DNA of 64,000 nt from Acidobacteriota bacterium (GCA_030650395.1 JAUSDY010000139.1:20557-84556), one strand, 5' to 3'. Positions 27,178 through 37,302 are shown, counted from the stretch's first letter. A program made the numbers and translations. The notes: generated from the letters alone by a model not told the origin.

Positions 27178-29319
27178 ATGCGACGAGTCCTCGCCTTCAT
27201 GCTCGCCACCCTGGCCACCTCGTGTGCCGCGAACGCGGTCGAAGCGCCGGCCGCCGCGACCGGGCTCACCATCGAACAGCTGATCGACATCAAACACCCG
27301 TCGAATCCGAGCTGGTCGCCCGACGGCGCGCGGGTCGCGTTCATTTGGGACCGCGCGGGTATTGCCAATCTCTACCTCTCCGATCTGTCGGGCGGGGCGC
27401 CGAAGGCGCTGACCTCGTACGAGGCCGGCAGCGTCGGCAACACGTTCTGGAGCCGTGATGGGCAGCGCGTCTACTTCGCGCGCGGCGGCGATCTCTGGCA
27501 GGCCAGCGTGAGCGGTGGCGCGCCGGCGGCGGTCTGGACGACCGCCACACCTGAATCGAACATCGTGGTGTCGCCCGACGGCGGCCGTGTCGCGTTCGTG
27601 CGTCCCGCGACTGGCGCGGCCGGCGTCGACCTGTGGACCCGCACGCTGGCCGACGGCAAGCAGCGGCGTGTGGCCCACGACGACAAGAGCATCGCCGGCG
27701 TGAACTGGGCCCCGGGTGGGGCGCACCTGGCATACGCAGCGGGCGCCGATTCGATCCGGCACGAGCAGACCCCCGACTACTCGGGCGCGAAAATCATCTA
27801 CACGATTACCGAGCGCACTCCCGCGCAGGCCTACGTGGTCGCGGCCGCCGGCGGCACGCCCAGGGCGATCGGCACGCCGGGTGGCGGCGGCGTGCGATGG
27901 GTGGACCCGGCGCGCGTCGTCTTCGATCGCACCTCGCCCGACTTCAAGAAGCGAACGATGTACGTCGCGGACCTCGCGACCGGCGCGCCGCGGGTGGCGC
28001 GGGTGGCGCGGGAAGATGTGGACGAGAAGTTCTGGAGCATCACCGGCGATGCCGGCGCAAACTCGCAGCCCTCGCCCGATGGCAAGTGGATCGCGGTGGT
28101 GAGCGACCGCGACGGATGGGATCACATCTACGTGATGCCGGCCGGCGGCGGTGACGCCGTCCAGATCACGAAGGGCAAGTTCGAGGCGTGGCGGCCGTCG
28201 TGGTCGCCCGACAGCACGCGGCTGGCCTTTGATGCCAACGAGCCCGACCGCCCCGGCACGCGCCACCTCGGGATTGCCACGATCGGATCGGACCCGGCCC
28301 GCGCGACGATCGCGATGATCACGACCGGTCGCGGCACCAACATTGCGCCGGCGTGGTCGCCTGACGGCAACCGCCTGGTCTATCAGCACACCGATCCGCG
28401 GAACCCCGCGGATCTGTTCGTCGTCGACGCCAAGGCTGGCGCGACGCCCGTCCGCCTCTCGTCGTCACTCCCAGCCGGCGTCGATCGCTCCGCGTTTGTC
28501 GAGCCGGAGTTCGTGCACTATCCCGGGCCGGACGGGCAGTCGGTGCCCGGCTGGCTGTATTCGCCGAAAAACCTGGATCGATCGAAAAAGCATCCTGCCA
28601 TCGTGTGGATTCACGGCGACGGCGTGAACCAGAACTACGACGGGTGGCACGTGCAGCGGAACTACGCGGTCTATTCGAGCTTCCATCAATATCTGTTGCA
28701 ACAGGGCTACGTCGTCTTGATGCCCGATTACCGCGGCAGCATTGGCTATGGCAAAGCGTGGCGGCAGGGCGTTTACATGGACGTGGGCGGCAAGGACGCG
28801 AAAGACGCGTGGATGTCGGCAAACTATTTGAAGACGCTCGGCTACGTCGACATGGAGCGCGTCGGTGTCTGGGGCTTGAGCTACGGCGGCTTCTTCACGC
28901 TGATCGCCGTCACCGATCAGCCCACGTTGTTCCGCGCGGGCGTCGATGTGGCGGGCGTGGCCGATTACGCGATGTACTACGAGGACCCGTATCATGGCGG
29001 CTGGACGACGAGCCGGATCGGGACGCCGCAACAGAACCCGGACGTCTACCGGCAGGCCTCACCGATTTCACACGTCGATCGGCTCGAGCGTCCGCTCCTG
29101 ATTCTTCACGGCACCTCCGACGTCAACGTGCCGTACCTGCATTCCGTCCGGCTGGTGGACGAGCTGCTGAAAAAGGGCAAGGGACACCTCACCGAATTCA
29201 TGGTGTATCCCGGCGAGTTCCACTACTTCACTCGCGAGCAGGTCTTGCGCGATGCGTGGACGCGCGTCGACCGTTTCTTCGGCCACCACTTGAAAGGGGC
29301 CGTGCCGTCGACGCACTAG
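27178..29319 (+). CDS. S9 family peptidase (prolyl oligopeptidase/DPP-IV type)
   Basis: 713 residues. Signal peptide [16 protein letters not shown]; repeated WSPDG motifs ([47 protein letters not shown]) build a β-propeller; the C-terminal hydrolase has Ser568 in GLSYGGFF, Asp648 in GTSDVNVP and His682 in GEFHYF. It cleaves short peptides, probably in the periplasm. ATG 27178 has GGAG 6 nt upstream; a TATACT box is at 27152-27157. It is divergent from the DUF485 gene with a 38-bp gap. Confidence 0.92.
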   Translation: MRRVLAFMLATLATSCAANAVEAPAAATGLTIEQLIDIKHPSNPSWSPDGARVAFIWDRAGIANLYLSDLSGGAPKALTSYEAGSVGNTFWSRDGQRVYFARGGDLWQASVSGGAPAAVWTTATPESNIVVSPDGGRVAFVRPATGAAGVDLWTRTLADGKQRRVAHDDKSIAGVNWAPGGAHLAYAAGADSIRHEQTPDYSGAKIIYTITERTPAQAYVVAAAGGTPRAIGTPGGGGVRWVDPARVVFDRTSPDFKKRTMYVADLATGAPRVARVAREDVDEKFWSITGDAGANSQPSPDGKWIAVVSDRDGWDHIYVMPAGGGDAVQITKGKFEAWRPSWSPDSTRLAFDANEPDRPGTRHLGIATIGSDPARATIAMITTGRGTNIAPAWSPDGNRLVYQHTDPRNPADLFVVDAKAGATPVRLSSSLPAGVDRSAFVEPEFVHYPGPDGQSVPGWLYSPKNLDRSKKHPAIVWIHGDGVNQNYDGWHVQRNYAVYSSFHQYLLQQGYVVLMPDYRGSIGYGKAWRQGVYMDVGGKDAKDAWMSANYLKTLGYVDMERVGVWGLSYGGFFTLIAVTDQPTLFRAGVDVAGVADYAMYYEDPYHGGWTTSRIGTPQQNPDVYRQASPISHVDRLERPLLILHGTSDVNVPYLHSVRLVDELLKKGKGHLTEFMVYPGEFHYFTREQVLRDAWTRVDRFFGHHLKGAVPSTH

Positions 29320-29355
29320 TGCTATAGTCCGCGCAATTCATACCGTGTTGACACG

Positions 29356-29445
29356 GTGCGCACAGTCATCGGCGTCATCGTTTCGGGTGTTGGCTTGGTC
29401 TGGCTGTTTTACTCGCCACTGCCCCCACGGCAGAAAAAGGAGTGA
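29356..29445 (+). CDS. putative 29-residue single-helix peptide upstream of receptor
   Basis: GTG 29356 to TGA 29445: one hydrophobic stretch (TVIGVIVSGVGLVWLFY), two Pro residues, then basic RQKKE, a typical small membrane-peptide layout. It lies directly before the third receptor: its last codons AAA AAG GAG contain the receptor's ribosome binding site, and its stop is 3 bp before ATG 29449. The GTG overlaps a hairpin, ACCGTG-ttga-CACGGT (29342-29357). No Shine-Dalgarno is evident for it. It may be a leader peptide, a small protein, or chance. Confidence 0.4.
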   Translation: MRTVIGVIVSGVGLVWLFYSPLPPRQKKE

Positions 29446-29448
29446 GCT

Positions 29449-32367
29449 ATGCGTGCGCGGTTGATTGCCTCCCTCGTCATCTCAGCAGTCACGTTCCTCG
29501 CGGCCCCGGCGTCCGCGCAGGACGGCGTGATCTTCGGCTCCGCCGTGGACAGCACCAAGGCCTCGCTGCCCGGTGTGGCCGTGACGGCGACGCTGATCGA
29601 CACTGGCCGCGTTTATTCCACGGTGACCGACGAGCGCGGCGAGTACCGCTTGCGCGGGCTGGAAGCGGGACGATACAAAGTACAAGCGGAGTTGTCGGGG
29701 TTCTCGACCGTGGTCGTGCCCGACATCGAGCTGCTGGTCGGCCAGAATCGCATGCTGCCGTTTGCGATGCAGGTCGCATCGCTCTCTGAAACACTGACAG
29801 TCACGGGCGAGTCGCCGCTGGTCGACATCAGCTCCACGCAGGTCTCGGGCAACGTCGATCGCCGGCAGATGGAAGAACTGCCGCTGCAGGGACGCAACTG
29901 GATGGAGCTGGCGATGCAGGTCAAGGGCATCACCGCCAACGCCGTCGATACCACGCCCGGCGTTCGCGATCGCCAGTTCCAGTTGAACCTCGACGGACAG
30001 GAGATCACGCAGCAGGTCGCCGGCTCCGGCTTCGGCCAGCCCAAGTTCAGCCGCGAAGCCATCGCCGAGTTCCAGGTTGTCACCAACCTGTTCGATATCA
30101 CGCAGGGCCGCTCGCTCGGCATCCAGGTGCAGGCGATCTCCAGATCGGGGACCAATAACTACGACGGCAGCGTGTACGGCTACTTCCGCGACGACAAGTG
30201 GAACGCGAAAGACTTCATCGCGAACCGCGTGTTGCCGTACGCCAACCAGCAGCTGGGTGGCGCGTTCGGCGGACCGGTCGTCAAGGACAAGGCACACTTC
30301 TTTGCCTCGTTCGAGCGTGAGAACGAGCCGAACACGATCATCACCTCGCCCGCGGCGCTGCCGGGCCAGACGTTCTCGTTCGACACCAAGCTCGTCCAGA
30401 ACAGCTTCCTGGGCCGCGGCGACTGGCAGGCGCGGCCCACTGATCACCTGACGGCACGCGCGTCGTACTGGGACTGGGGTAATCCCTTCACGCAGGTCTC
30501 CGGCTCGGAGCATCCGTCACAGGCCGCGTCGCGCTATCGCAAGGCGATCAACGTGGTCGGCACGTGGTCAAAGGTCTTGAGCAACACGACGCTGCAAGAG
30601 GTCAAGGTTGGCTACACCCATTTCGACTGGCAGAACCTGCTGGCGATTCCCGCGCTCGCCAACACGCCCAACTATGTATTCCCCGGACTGACCGTGGGGC
30701 AGCGCCGTAACTATCCGCAGGAGTTCTTCCAGAACACCATTAGCGCGCGCTACGACCTCACCAAGTCGTGGGGCCGGCACGACTCGAAATTCGGCGGCGA
30801 GTACCTGCGCTGGCACGACACCGGTCAATGGCAGTTGCTGTCGAAGGGCGAGTTCATCTTCACGGCCGCGCCCGCCGACCTGAACCGGCGCTTCCCGGCG
30901 AGCGCCTGGAACGATCCTTCCAAGTGGGATGTGACGGGCCTCGACGCCACCGTGCAGCGTTTCGATCAGAACTTCGGCGACTGGACCATCGACATCCCGC
31001 GGCCGACGTGGGCGGTGTGGTTCGGCGACACCTGGCGCATTGCCGACTCGTTCACGGTGAACTACGGCGTGCGGTGGGACGCCGACTGGGGCGCGCTCGA
31101 TCCGCCGCACATCACCACCCAGACGAAGTTCAATCCGGTTGGCGGCCCGCCGTACCCGGACATCGATCTCGGGCCCGGCGATTTGCTGTATCCCAATAAC
31201 CTGCGCGACATCGGCAGCGTGGCGCCGCGTGGCGGCTTCACCTGGAATGTCGGCGGCGACGGCAACTTCGTGATTCGCGGCGGCAGCGGCCTCTACTACA
31301 GCATTCCGGACTCGAACACGACCTTCAGCATCCAGTCGTTCAACGGTGAGCGCATTCTGGTGAATTCGTTCCCGAACGACGGGCAGCCGGGGTTCCTCGC
31401 CGACCCGACGCGCGGCCGCACGCCGCAGGATTTCCTGTCGGGCCGCTTCCCGCTGCCGGCGCAGAGCCCGCGCGTGATTGCGCACGACTACCAGATGCCG
31501 TCGACCTGGCAGAGCATCATCGGGTTTCAGAAGTCGATCGGCACCCAGCTCGGGGTCGAGGCCGACCTCACGCACTGGAAGGGCTACCACTTCGCGCGGC
31601 AGCGCGACCCGAACATGTTCTTCAACCCGGCGACCGGCTACAACCGCAACCCGGCACAGGGCCGCCCGGATCCGGCGTACACGCAGATCCAGTGGCTCGA
31701 GTCGAGCGGTCATGCCGACTATTCCGCGCTCTCGACCGGCATCAACCGCCGCTACCGCAACAACTGGCAGGCAGGGCTCACCTATACCCTGATGCTCTTC
31801 ATGAACGACGACACGACGGGATTCCAGTACCAGGGGAACAACCCGTTCCAACCGGATGCGGAATGGGCCCGCTCGACCGACTTCCAGCGCCACACCGTTC
31901 GGCTAAACGGCATCTGGCGTCTGCCTTACGATTTGTCGCTGTCGGGTGCGTATCTCTTCGGGTCCGGCAATTACTACAACACGACCTACGCGGCCAATCC
32001 GTTCGGCGGCACCGGAACGAATCGCTACGTGACGGCGCCGCTCACGGTGACCGCGCCGGCCTCGACCCCGGACTCGCTCGATCGCTTCGACGGAAAATCA
32101 ACCTACGCCGTCGGCGAAATCGTGCCGCGCAACGCCCTCGTTGGGAAGCCGCTGCACCGCATGGACATGCGGTTGTCGAAGGACATCAACCTGCCGGCCG
32201 GCATCAAGCTGACGGGCATCGCCGAGGTCTTCAACCTCACCAACCACAAGAACTTCGGCGCTTACAACGCGCAGCTGAACTCGACGACGTTCGGCCAGCC
32301 GCGGCAGAACTTGCTGAATGCGTATCAGCCGCGGGTGATGCAGTTGGCGTTTAAAGTTAGTTTCTGA
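29449..32367 (+). CDS. TonB-dependent receptor, Oar-like, with carboxypeptidase-regulatory domain
   Basis: 972 residues. Signal peptide ISAVTFLAAPASAQ; β-sandwich domain (GVIFGSAVDSTKASLPGVAV, GEYRLRGLEAGRYKVQAEL); plug with SPLVDISSTQVSGNVDRRQM and LPLQGRNWMELAMQ; barrel ending QPRVMQLAFKVSF. The plug entry QGRNWMEL is the variant found in many acidobacterial receptors. AAAAAGGAG is 6-7 nt upstream of ATG. It follows an S9 peptidase, so a peptide-uptake link is conceivable. The stop abuts a 13-bp tandem array. Confidence 0.92.
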   Translation: MRARLIASLVISAVTFLAAPASAQDGVIFGSAVDSTKASLPGVAVTATLIDTGRVYSTVTDERGEYRLRGLEAGRYKVQAELSGFSTVVVPDIELLVGQNRMLPFAMQVASLSETLTVTGESPLVDISSTQVSGNVDRRQMEELPLQGRNWMELAMQVKGITANAVDTTPGVRDRQFQLNLDGQEITQQVAGSGFGQPKFSREAIAEFQVVTNLFDITQGRSLGIQVQAISRSGTNNYDGSVYGYFRDDKWNAKDFIANRVLPYANQQLGGAFGGPVVKDKAHFFASFERENEPNTIITSPAALPGQTFSFDTKLVQNSFLGRGDWQARPTDHLTARASYWDWGNPFTQVSGSEHPSQAASRYRKAINVVGTWSKVLSNTTLQEVKVGYTHFDWQNLLAIPALANTPNYVFPGLTVGQRRNYPQEFFQNTISARYDLTKSWGRHDSKFGGEYLRWHDTGQWQLLSKGEFIFTAAPADLNRRFPASAWNDPSKWDVTGLDATVQRFDQNFGDWTIDIPRPTWAVWFGDTWRIADSFTVNYGVRWDADWGALDPPHITTQTKFNPVGGPPYPDIDLGPGDLLYPNNLRDIGSVAPRGGFTWNVGGDGNFVIRGGSGLYYSIPDSNTTFSIQSFNGERILVNSFPNDGQPGFLADPTRGRTPQDFLSGRFPLPAQSPRVIAHDYQMPSTWQSIIGFQKSIGTQLGVEADLTHWKGYHFARQRDPNMFFNPATGYNRNPAQGRPDPAYTQIQWLESSGHADYSALSTGINRRYRNNWQAGLTYTLMLFMNDDTTGFQYQGNNPFQPDAEWARSTDFQRHTVRLNGIWRLPYDLSLSGAYLFGSGNYYNTTYAANPFGGTGTNRYVTAPLTVTAPASTPDSLDRFDGKSTYAVGEIVPRNALVGKPLHRMDMRLSKDINLPAGIKLTGIAEVFNLTNHKNFGAYNAQLNSTTFGQPRQNLLNAYQPRVMQLAFKVSF

Positions 32368-32368
32368 G

Positions 32369-32536
32369 GTTCCTCACGGAGGTTCCTCACGGAGGTTCCT
32401 CACGCAGGTTCCTCACGGGGGTTCCTCACGGGGGTTCGTTACGAAGGTTCTCGCGAGCGTTCGTCGAACCCTCCTCGTGAAGAACCCTCGTGAAGAACCC
32501 TCGTGGGGAACCCTCGTCAAGAACCTTCGTGAGGAA
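32369..32536. terminator. 13-bp tandem array facing its complement between convergent genes
   Basis: About seven 13-bp units, consensus GGTTCCTCACGGA, are followed by about five units of the complement, AACCCTCGTGAAG. The full 168 bp folds as one very long imperfect hairpin between the third receptor and a decayed permease. The same 13-bp family is inserted in YpdA at 51082-51139. Confidence 0.75.
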
Positions 32537-33133
32537 CTATTCGTCCCGCAAGGCCACGTTCGGATTCAGCCCCGCGGCGCGCCGCGCCGGTATCCAAGCC
32601 GCAAACGCCGCCACTCCCGCGAACAATACTGCCATCGTTGTGTAAGTGGCCGGGTCGGTTGCCGTGACTCCGACCAGCAGGCTGGCCATCACGCGCGTCA
32701 GCGCCACCGCTGCGACCACACCGAGCACGATTCCGACGACGCTGAGGCGCATGCCCTGGCCGATCACCAGCCTGAGAATGCTGCCATGGGTGGCGCCGAA
32801 CGCCATGCGCACGCCGATCTCAGTGGTCCGTTGGTGGACGGTCGCGGCCAGCACACCGTAGAGTCCGATCATCGCGAGAATTGCCGCCACGCCCGCGAAG
32901 CCGGGCGGGAGCGGGAAGTCGACGACGTTGCGGTTGCGCAAGTCGGACCAGACCGTGCCGAGCCGTGCGGCCTCGTTGTAGGGGAGCGGGCGCAGCAACA
33001 CGGCGTTGACGACGCTGAAGATCGCGGTGGTGGCGCCGATGCCCAGTGCGATCGTGAGGACCGCGGTGACGGTAAAGGCGGGCTGCCGGCGAAGGCTGCG
33101 CACCGCGAACGTCAGGTCGCGTACGAACGTTGG
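32537..33133 (-). pseudogene. internally deleted MacB/FtsX-type (ADOP) permease
   Basis: The reading begins with [20 protein letters not shown] and [14 protein letters not shown], the N-terminal helix and periplasmic start of acidobacterial ADOP permeases. It then jumps, at [10 protein letters not shown], to the final region ([30 protein letters not shown], ending [16 protein letters not shown]). Full ADOP proteins are ~800 residues; only ~190-200 remain in frame. There is no start codon for the true N-terminus before the repeat at 33136. Both ends touch repeat arrays. It is probably nonfunctional. Confidence 0.8.
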
Positions 33134-33135
33134 GT

Positions 33136-33197
33136 ACTTGAGGACTTGGGGGCTTGGTATTTCCCAAGCCCTCCAGCCCTCGAGCCCTCAAGCCCGC
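33136..33197. repeat. GAGGACTT/CAAGCCCTC array
   Basis: ACTTGAGGACTTGGGGGCTTGG faces CCAAGCCCTC- and TCAAGCCC-type units, giving a hairpin. It is the same family as 6470-6553. It separates the radical SAM gene from the permease remnant, both on the minus strand. Confidence 0.75.
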
Positions 33198-33202
33198 GAT
33201 CG

Positions 33203-35284
33203 TTAGTGGGTGGTCGTGACCTGCGGACCCTTCTTCAAGCCCTGGATCTGCAGCACCGGCACGCCCGGCTGCTCCTTGAGCACTTCCTTGCGATAGAGCT
33301 TCTCCATCTCGGCGTGATGGCGCAGCTCGTCGGGGGTGAGGTCCTTCTTCTTGCGCGCCGCGATCTTCTCGTCGCGCGAGTTCTTCGCGATACCGAGTAC
33401 GTCCAGATCGGTCTGGATGCCGGCGGCCACCGCTTCAGGATTGAGCTTCAGCGTGTGCTCGGAGCTGCTGAGCGGCACCGATTTGTTGCCGGCGAAGATC
33501 TCGTGACGGCCGTGCTCGTCGTACCACTTGGTGAGCGTGGCGGTCATGTGCATCTTCTCGATGATGTTGCGCCAGCCGATGCCGGTGTTGTAGGCGCAGA
33601 ACGAGATCTCGCCCATCTGCGTGGCATACGGGATGATGCACATCTCGGTGCGGCGGAAGTCGTAGTTGAACAGATCCTGGAACCACATGCCCGCGATGAA
33701 CAGGAAGTTCCAGCGATCGGCGCGGCGCTTCTCGATGTCGGCCTTGGTGCGATCGCCACCGACCTTGCCGTAGTCCTTGCCGGTGGCGCCGAAGGTCTTG
33801 TCGAACTTCTTCAACAGGTCGCTGAGCTTGAAATGCGTCGGCGATTTGAACGAGTCGTAATTGCGCGCCAGCGCCAGCGCCATGCCCGCGACGGTCAGGA
33901 ACTTGCCGCGCGCCGCGTCGTTGACCAGCGAGACGTCCTTCGCCAGCTGCTCGGCCTTGAGGAACGCGGTGACCGGGACGGCCTCCTTGGTGTCCTTGTC
34001 GATCATCACGGCCATGCCGATGCCGCAGTTGGGGTGGCAGCCGCAGGTGAGGTTGCCCCACTCGGTATCCGGGCCCTTGGCGATGTCGGCCCAGTCGGTG
34101 AACGTGCCCATGAACGAGATCGGGAACCAGTCGCGCACCGGCTCGCCGAGGCCGGTCTGGTTCTTCACGTCGTGGGCGAGGTGCGACAGCGTGTAGCGCT
34201 GCGCGGCGCGCCGCTCGGGCGTGACCTCTTCGTCGCGGCCGGTGAAGCTGACGGGCTGGAACGACAGGAAGTTGATCCGCTTGGGATTGTCGAGCGCGAA
34301 CTCGATGATGCGGCCGACCTGCTCGTTGTTGACGCCGTTGACGATCGTCACGACCGGCACGATGTCGACGCCGGCGCTGTGGAGGTTCTCGATGGCGCGC
34401 AGCTTGACGTCGAACAGGTTGCCGACGCGGCGGTGCGCGTTGGCGGCGTTGCCGATGCCGTCAAACTGCAGGTAGGCGTAGCGCAGGCCCGCTTCGGCCG
34501 CGGCCTTCGCGAAGTCGAAGCTCTTGGCGAACTCGATGCCGTTGGTGGCCGCCTGCACCGAGCTGTAGCCGACCTTGCGCGCGTAGCGCACCGCGTCGAG
34601 GAAGTAGGGCGAGAGCGTCGGCTCGCCGCCCGAGAACTGCACCGACATCTGGCGCTTCGGCTTGATCGTGATGGCGTTGTCGAGCACCGTCTTGATGTCG
34701 TGCCACGTCAGCTCGTGCACGAAGCCGACCTGGTTGGCGTCCATGAAGCACGGGTCGCACATCATGTTGCAGCGATTGGTGAGGTCGACGGTCAGCACCG
34801 AGCCGCGGCCGTGCTTGATGGTGCTGCTGCCGTGGTTATGGAGCTTCTCGTCGTTGTGCGCGCGGATGTCGCGGCCCGGGAACACCTCCTCGAGGTGCTT
34901 GAAGAACGCGGTGTCGATCGCCATCGTGTCTTCGAAGTGCCCGTGGATCGGGCAGTCCTTGATCATCACGATCTTGCCGTCCTTCTCGTCGATGGTCGCC
35001 TTGATCTCGCCGACCTTTTCGTTGAGCAGGGTTTCGAGCGGCCGCGTGCCGTCGAGAATCGCCTGGCGCGCTTCGCGCACGCAGGTCGGGCACAGCGAAT
35101 CGGTCTGGCGCGGCCAGCCCAGCGGCGGCTTGGTCTTCTGGTGCGACTTCAGCAGCGGCTTGTCCGACCATCGCGGCGTCATCGAAGGGTTGGGGCTGAT
35201 CTTGTTGAGCTGCGAAAACACCTGCCAGATGCCGTTGGCAGCGATCGACAAACCCTTTTCCGCGTACTTAATTGGCGCGTGCAT
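33203..35284 (-). CDS. radical SAM protein, Tes/Mss-like
   Basis: 693 residues. The 4Fe-4S radical SAM cluster is Cys172, Cys176 and Cys179 (TNRCNMMCDPCFMDAN), followed by SAM-binding FSGGEPTLSPY and ATNG. Extra Cys sites lie at 65/68 (LCPTC), 111 (KDCPIHG), in LTCGCHPNCGIG and in ISFCAYNTG. This layout, and the phrase 'CPTC..CPxHG..CNxxCxxCF', is that of the archaeal tetraether synthase group, whose bacterial relatives join fatty-acyl tails into membrane-spanning lipids. A GAGG box lies 8 nt upstream of ATG 35284. Function is inferred from motifs; another C-C-bond-forming or lipid radical reaction is possible. Confidence 0.72.
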   Translation of the reverse strand: MHAPIKYAEKGLSIAANGIWQVFSQLNKISPNPSMTPRWSDKPLLKSHQKTKPPLGWPRQTDSLCPTCVREARQAILDGTRPLETLLNEKVGEIKATIDEKDGKIVMIKDCPIHGHFEDTMAIDTAFFKHLEEVFPGRDIRAHNDEKLHNHGSSTIKHGRGSVLTVDLTNRCNMMCDPCFMDANQVGFVHELTWHDIKTVLDNAITIKPKRQMSVQFSGGEPTLSPYFLDAVRYARKVGYSSVQAATNGIEFAKSFDFAKAAAEAGLRYAYLQFDGIGNAANAHRRVGNLFDVKLRAIENLHSAGVDIVPVVTIVNGVNNEQVGRIIEFALDNPKRINFLSFQPVSFTGRDEEVTPERRAAQRYTLSHLAHDVKNQTGLGEPVRDWFPISFMGTFTDWADIAKGPDTEWGNLTCGCHPNCGIGMAVMIDKDTKEAVPVTAFLKAEQLAKDVSLVNDAARGKFLTVAGMALALARNYDSFKSPTHFKLSDLLKKFDKTFGATGKDYGKVGGDRTKADIEKRRADRWNFLFIAGMWFQDLFNYDFRRTEMCIIPYATQMGEISFCAYNTGIGWRNIIEKMHMTATLTKWYDEHGRHEIFAGNKSVPLSSSEHTLKLNPEAVAAGIQTDLDVLGIAKNSRDEKIAARKKKDLTPDELRHHAEMEKLYRKEVLKEQPGVPVLQIQGLKKGPQVTTTH

Positions 35285-35629
35285 GAGCGATCCTCAGGGA
35301 ATCTTGGCGGAACTAAAGTTCCGCCCTACACAATCAGGCTCTGCCGTATCGATCGACGTCAACTCACGGCCCGTAAGTGGTTGAGTTCACGCTATCTTAC
35401 GGACTTCTTGTGCGATTTTGCACAGGGATCGGGGAGCGGGCCGAAGCAGGCCCTGAACGGGCAATGGACGATGTGAACGGCCAATCACCGACAGAAAAAG
35501 TCGGCGATTCAGATGTTATTCTCGCGCGACGGCTGCAGGGGTCAGGGCTCAGGGATCAGCGACTCCTTGCGAGTGATGCGCTGATCCCTGATCTCTGATC
35601 CCAATTCTGAAAAGACCAAGGAGAAGGAA
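35285..35629. other. 345-bp gene-free region with two palindromic repeats
   Basis: It contains GGCGGAACT-a-AAGTTCCGCC-type palindrome (35306-35325), related to copies at 19868-19893 and 50320-50339. It also holds a large hairpin (35538-35602) made of 7-bp TCAGGGA units facing TGATCCC units. The rest must carry the divergent promoters of the radical SAM and TPR genes; no convincing boxes or small gene were found. Confidence 0.6.
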
Positions 35630-37258
35630 ATGAAGCGACTAATAACGGTGTGCTGTATTTGTCTGGGGCTCGCGTTGGCCAACTCGCCGGCGTGGGCGCA
35701 AACCGAACAACACGATCACGCCGGCAAAGGCGCGATTAAAGCGGGTACGGTCAACTTCGAAACCTCGTGCAACCCCGCCGTCAAGGCCGACTTCAATCTC
35801 GCGGTCGCCGAGCTCCACTCCTTCTGGTTTCCCGAAGCGCGATCGATCTTCGAGAGCGTGCTGAAAAGGGATCCGACGTGCGCGATTGCGTACTGGGGCA
35901 TCGGTCTGACCTACTGGGGCAACCCGTTCGCAGGACAGCGATCGCCGCAGACGATCGCCCTGGGCAAGGCCGCGCTCGACAAGGGCCTGGCCACCGGCAC
36001 GCCGACCGCTCGCGAAAAGGGCTTCCTCACTGCGGTCGCCGGACTGTTCTCGAGCGCCGATGTGACCACGCAGCGGGCGCGCGTGGTGGCCTACGAAGGC
36101 GCGACCGAACTGGTGGCGAGTCAAAACTTGACCGATATGGAGGCGCGGATCTTCTGGGCGTTAGCCATCGCGCAGACCGCGCTCCCGACCGACAAGACCT
36201 TCGCGCAGAACTTGCGCGCGGCGGAGATCCTCGAGCCGCTCTACAAGAAGAACCCGAACCATCCTGGCCTCGCGCACTACATCATTCACTCCTACGACGT
36301 GCCCGCGCTCGCCGCCAAGGCGCTGCCCGCGGCGCGCGCCTATGCGGACATCGCACCGTCCGTGCCGCACGCGCTGCACATGCCGTCGCACACCTTCACC
36401 CGCGTGGGTGCATGGAAGGAATCGGTCGCCACTAACATCAAGTCGGCAGCGGAAGCCGAGAAGACCGGCGGATATAGCGAAGGCATGCACGCGATGGACT
36501 ACGAGACCTACGCCTACCTGCAGATGGGCATGGACAAGGAAGCCAAGGCCGTACTCGATCACGCGATGGTGGTTGGGGCTGCGGCGGCCGGTACCGCGCC
36601 GGTTCCAGGCGCCACTGGATCGAACACCTTTGCCTTCGCGGCGATCCCCGCCAGGTACGCGATGGAGCGCGGCCAGTGGGCCGACGCCATGATGCTCAAG
36701 CCGACGCCCGCGCCGAACACGCCGTATACCGAGGCGATCACGCACTTTGCGCGCGCGGTCGGCGCCGCCCGCGCCGGCAAGCCGGCGGAGGCCGCTGCGG
36801 ACATCGCGCGGTTGGCTGCGATTCGCGATCGCGAAATCGAAATGAAGGACGCCTACTGGACCGAGCAGGTCGACATCCAGCGGCGCGTGGCCGAGGCCTG
36901 GGTCATGTACGCGCAGGGACAGAAGGCCGAGGGCATCGCGGCGTTAACGGCCGCGGCCGACGCCGAAGACAAGACCGACAAGTCGGCGGTGACGCCCGGT
37001 CCGCTCGCGCCGGCGCGCGAGCTGCTCGGCTTCATGCTGCTCGAGGCCAACCGTCCGAAGGAAGCCCTGGTGGCGTTCGAGGCGGTGGCCAAGAAAGAAC
37101 CGAACCGCTTCCTCGCGCTCTACGGCGCGGGTCAGGCGGCTGAAGCGACGAAACAGAAGTCGAAGGCGAAGGCTTACTACAAGCAGATCGTCGAGATCTG
37201 CGAGGACGCGGGCACGGAACGGCCCGAGCTCCAGTACGCGAGAAAGGCCGCCAGGTAG
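35630..37258 (+). CDS. secreted TPR-repeat protein
   Basis: 542 residues. Signal peptide LITVCCICLGLALANSPAWAQ, then multiple TPR pairs: AVAELHSFWFPEARSIFE, AIAYWGIGLTYWGNPFAG, PGLAHYIIHSYDVPALAA, ALHMPSHTFTRVGAWKESVA, AHFARAV-like segments and ALYGAGQAAEATKQKSKAKA. His residues are frequent in the central part (AHYIIHSYD, HALHMPSHTF). Such proteins are common in Acidobacteria and Proteobacteria without a proven function. AAGGAGAAGG lies just before ATG. It follows a strong hairpin. Confidence 0.8.
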   Translation: MKRLITVCCICLGLALANSPAWAQTEQHDHAGKGAIKAGTVNFETSCNPAVKADFNLAVAELHSFWFPEARSIFESVLKRDPTCAIAYWGIGLTYWGNPFAGQRSPQTIALGKAALDKGLATGTPTAREKGFLTAVAGLFSSADVTTQRARVVAYEGATELVASQNLTDMEARIFWALAIAQTALPTDKTFAQNLRAAEILEPLYKKNPNHPGLAHYIIHSYDVPALAAKALPAARAYADIAPSVPHALHMPSHTFTRVGAWKESVATNIKSAAEAEKTGGYSEGMHAMDYETYAYLQMGMDKEAKAVLDHAMVVGAAAAGTAPVPGATGSNTFAFAAIPARYAMERGQWADAMMLKPTPAPNTPYTEAITHFARAVGAARAGKPAEAAADIARLAAIRDREIEMKDAYWTEQVDIQRRVAEAWVMYAQGQKAEGIAALTAAADAEDKTDKSAVTPGPLAPARELLGFMLLEANRPKEALVAFEAVAKKEPNRFLALYGAGQAAEATKQKSKAKAYYKQIVEICEDAGTERPELQYARKAAR

Positions 37259-37259
37259 A

Positions 37260-37302
37260 GGCGGTCTCGCCGAAGCGCATGGCGCGAAGGCGGAAGACCC
37301 GC
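37260..37302. terminator. hairpin between convergent TPR and small membrane protein genes
   Basis: AGGCGGTCT pairs with AGACCCGCCT (one bulge), enclosing CGAAGCGC-type sequence. Related GAAGCGC...GCGAAGGCGG text appears at 708-731, inside the ABC ATPase start. Confidence 0.45.

Noticed and set aside
32477..35476. 999-residue open frame on the plus strand across the radical SAM gene
   Set aside because: It is an antisense shadow of a GC-rich gene with full radical SAM motifs on the minus strand; it has the usual Arg/Val/Asp-rich composition of such frames and no domain.
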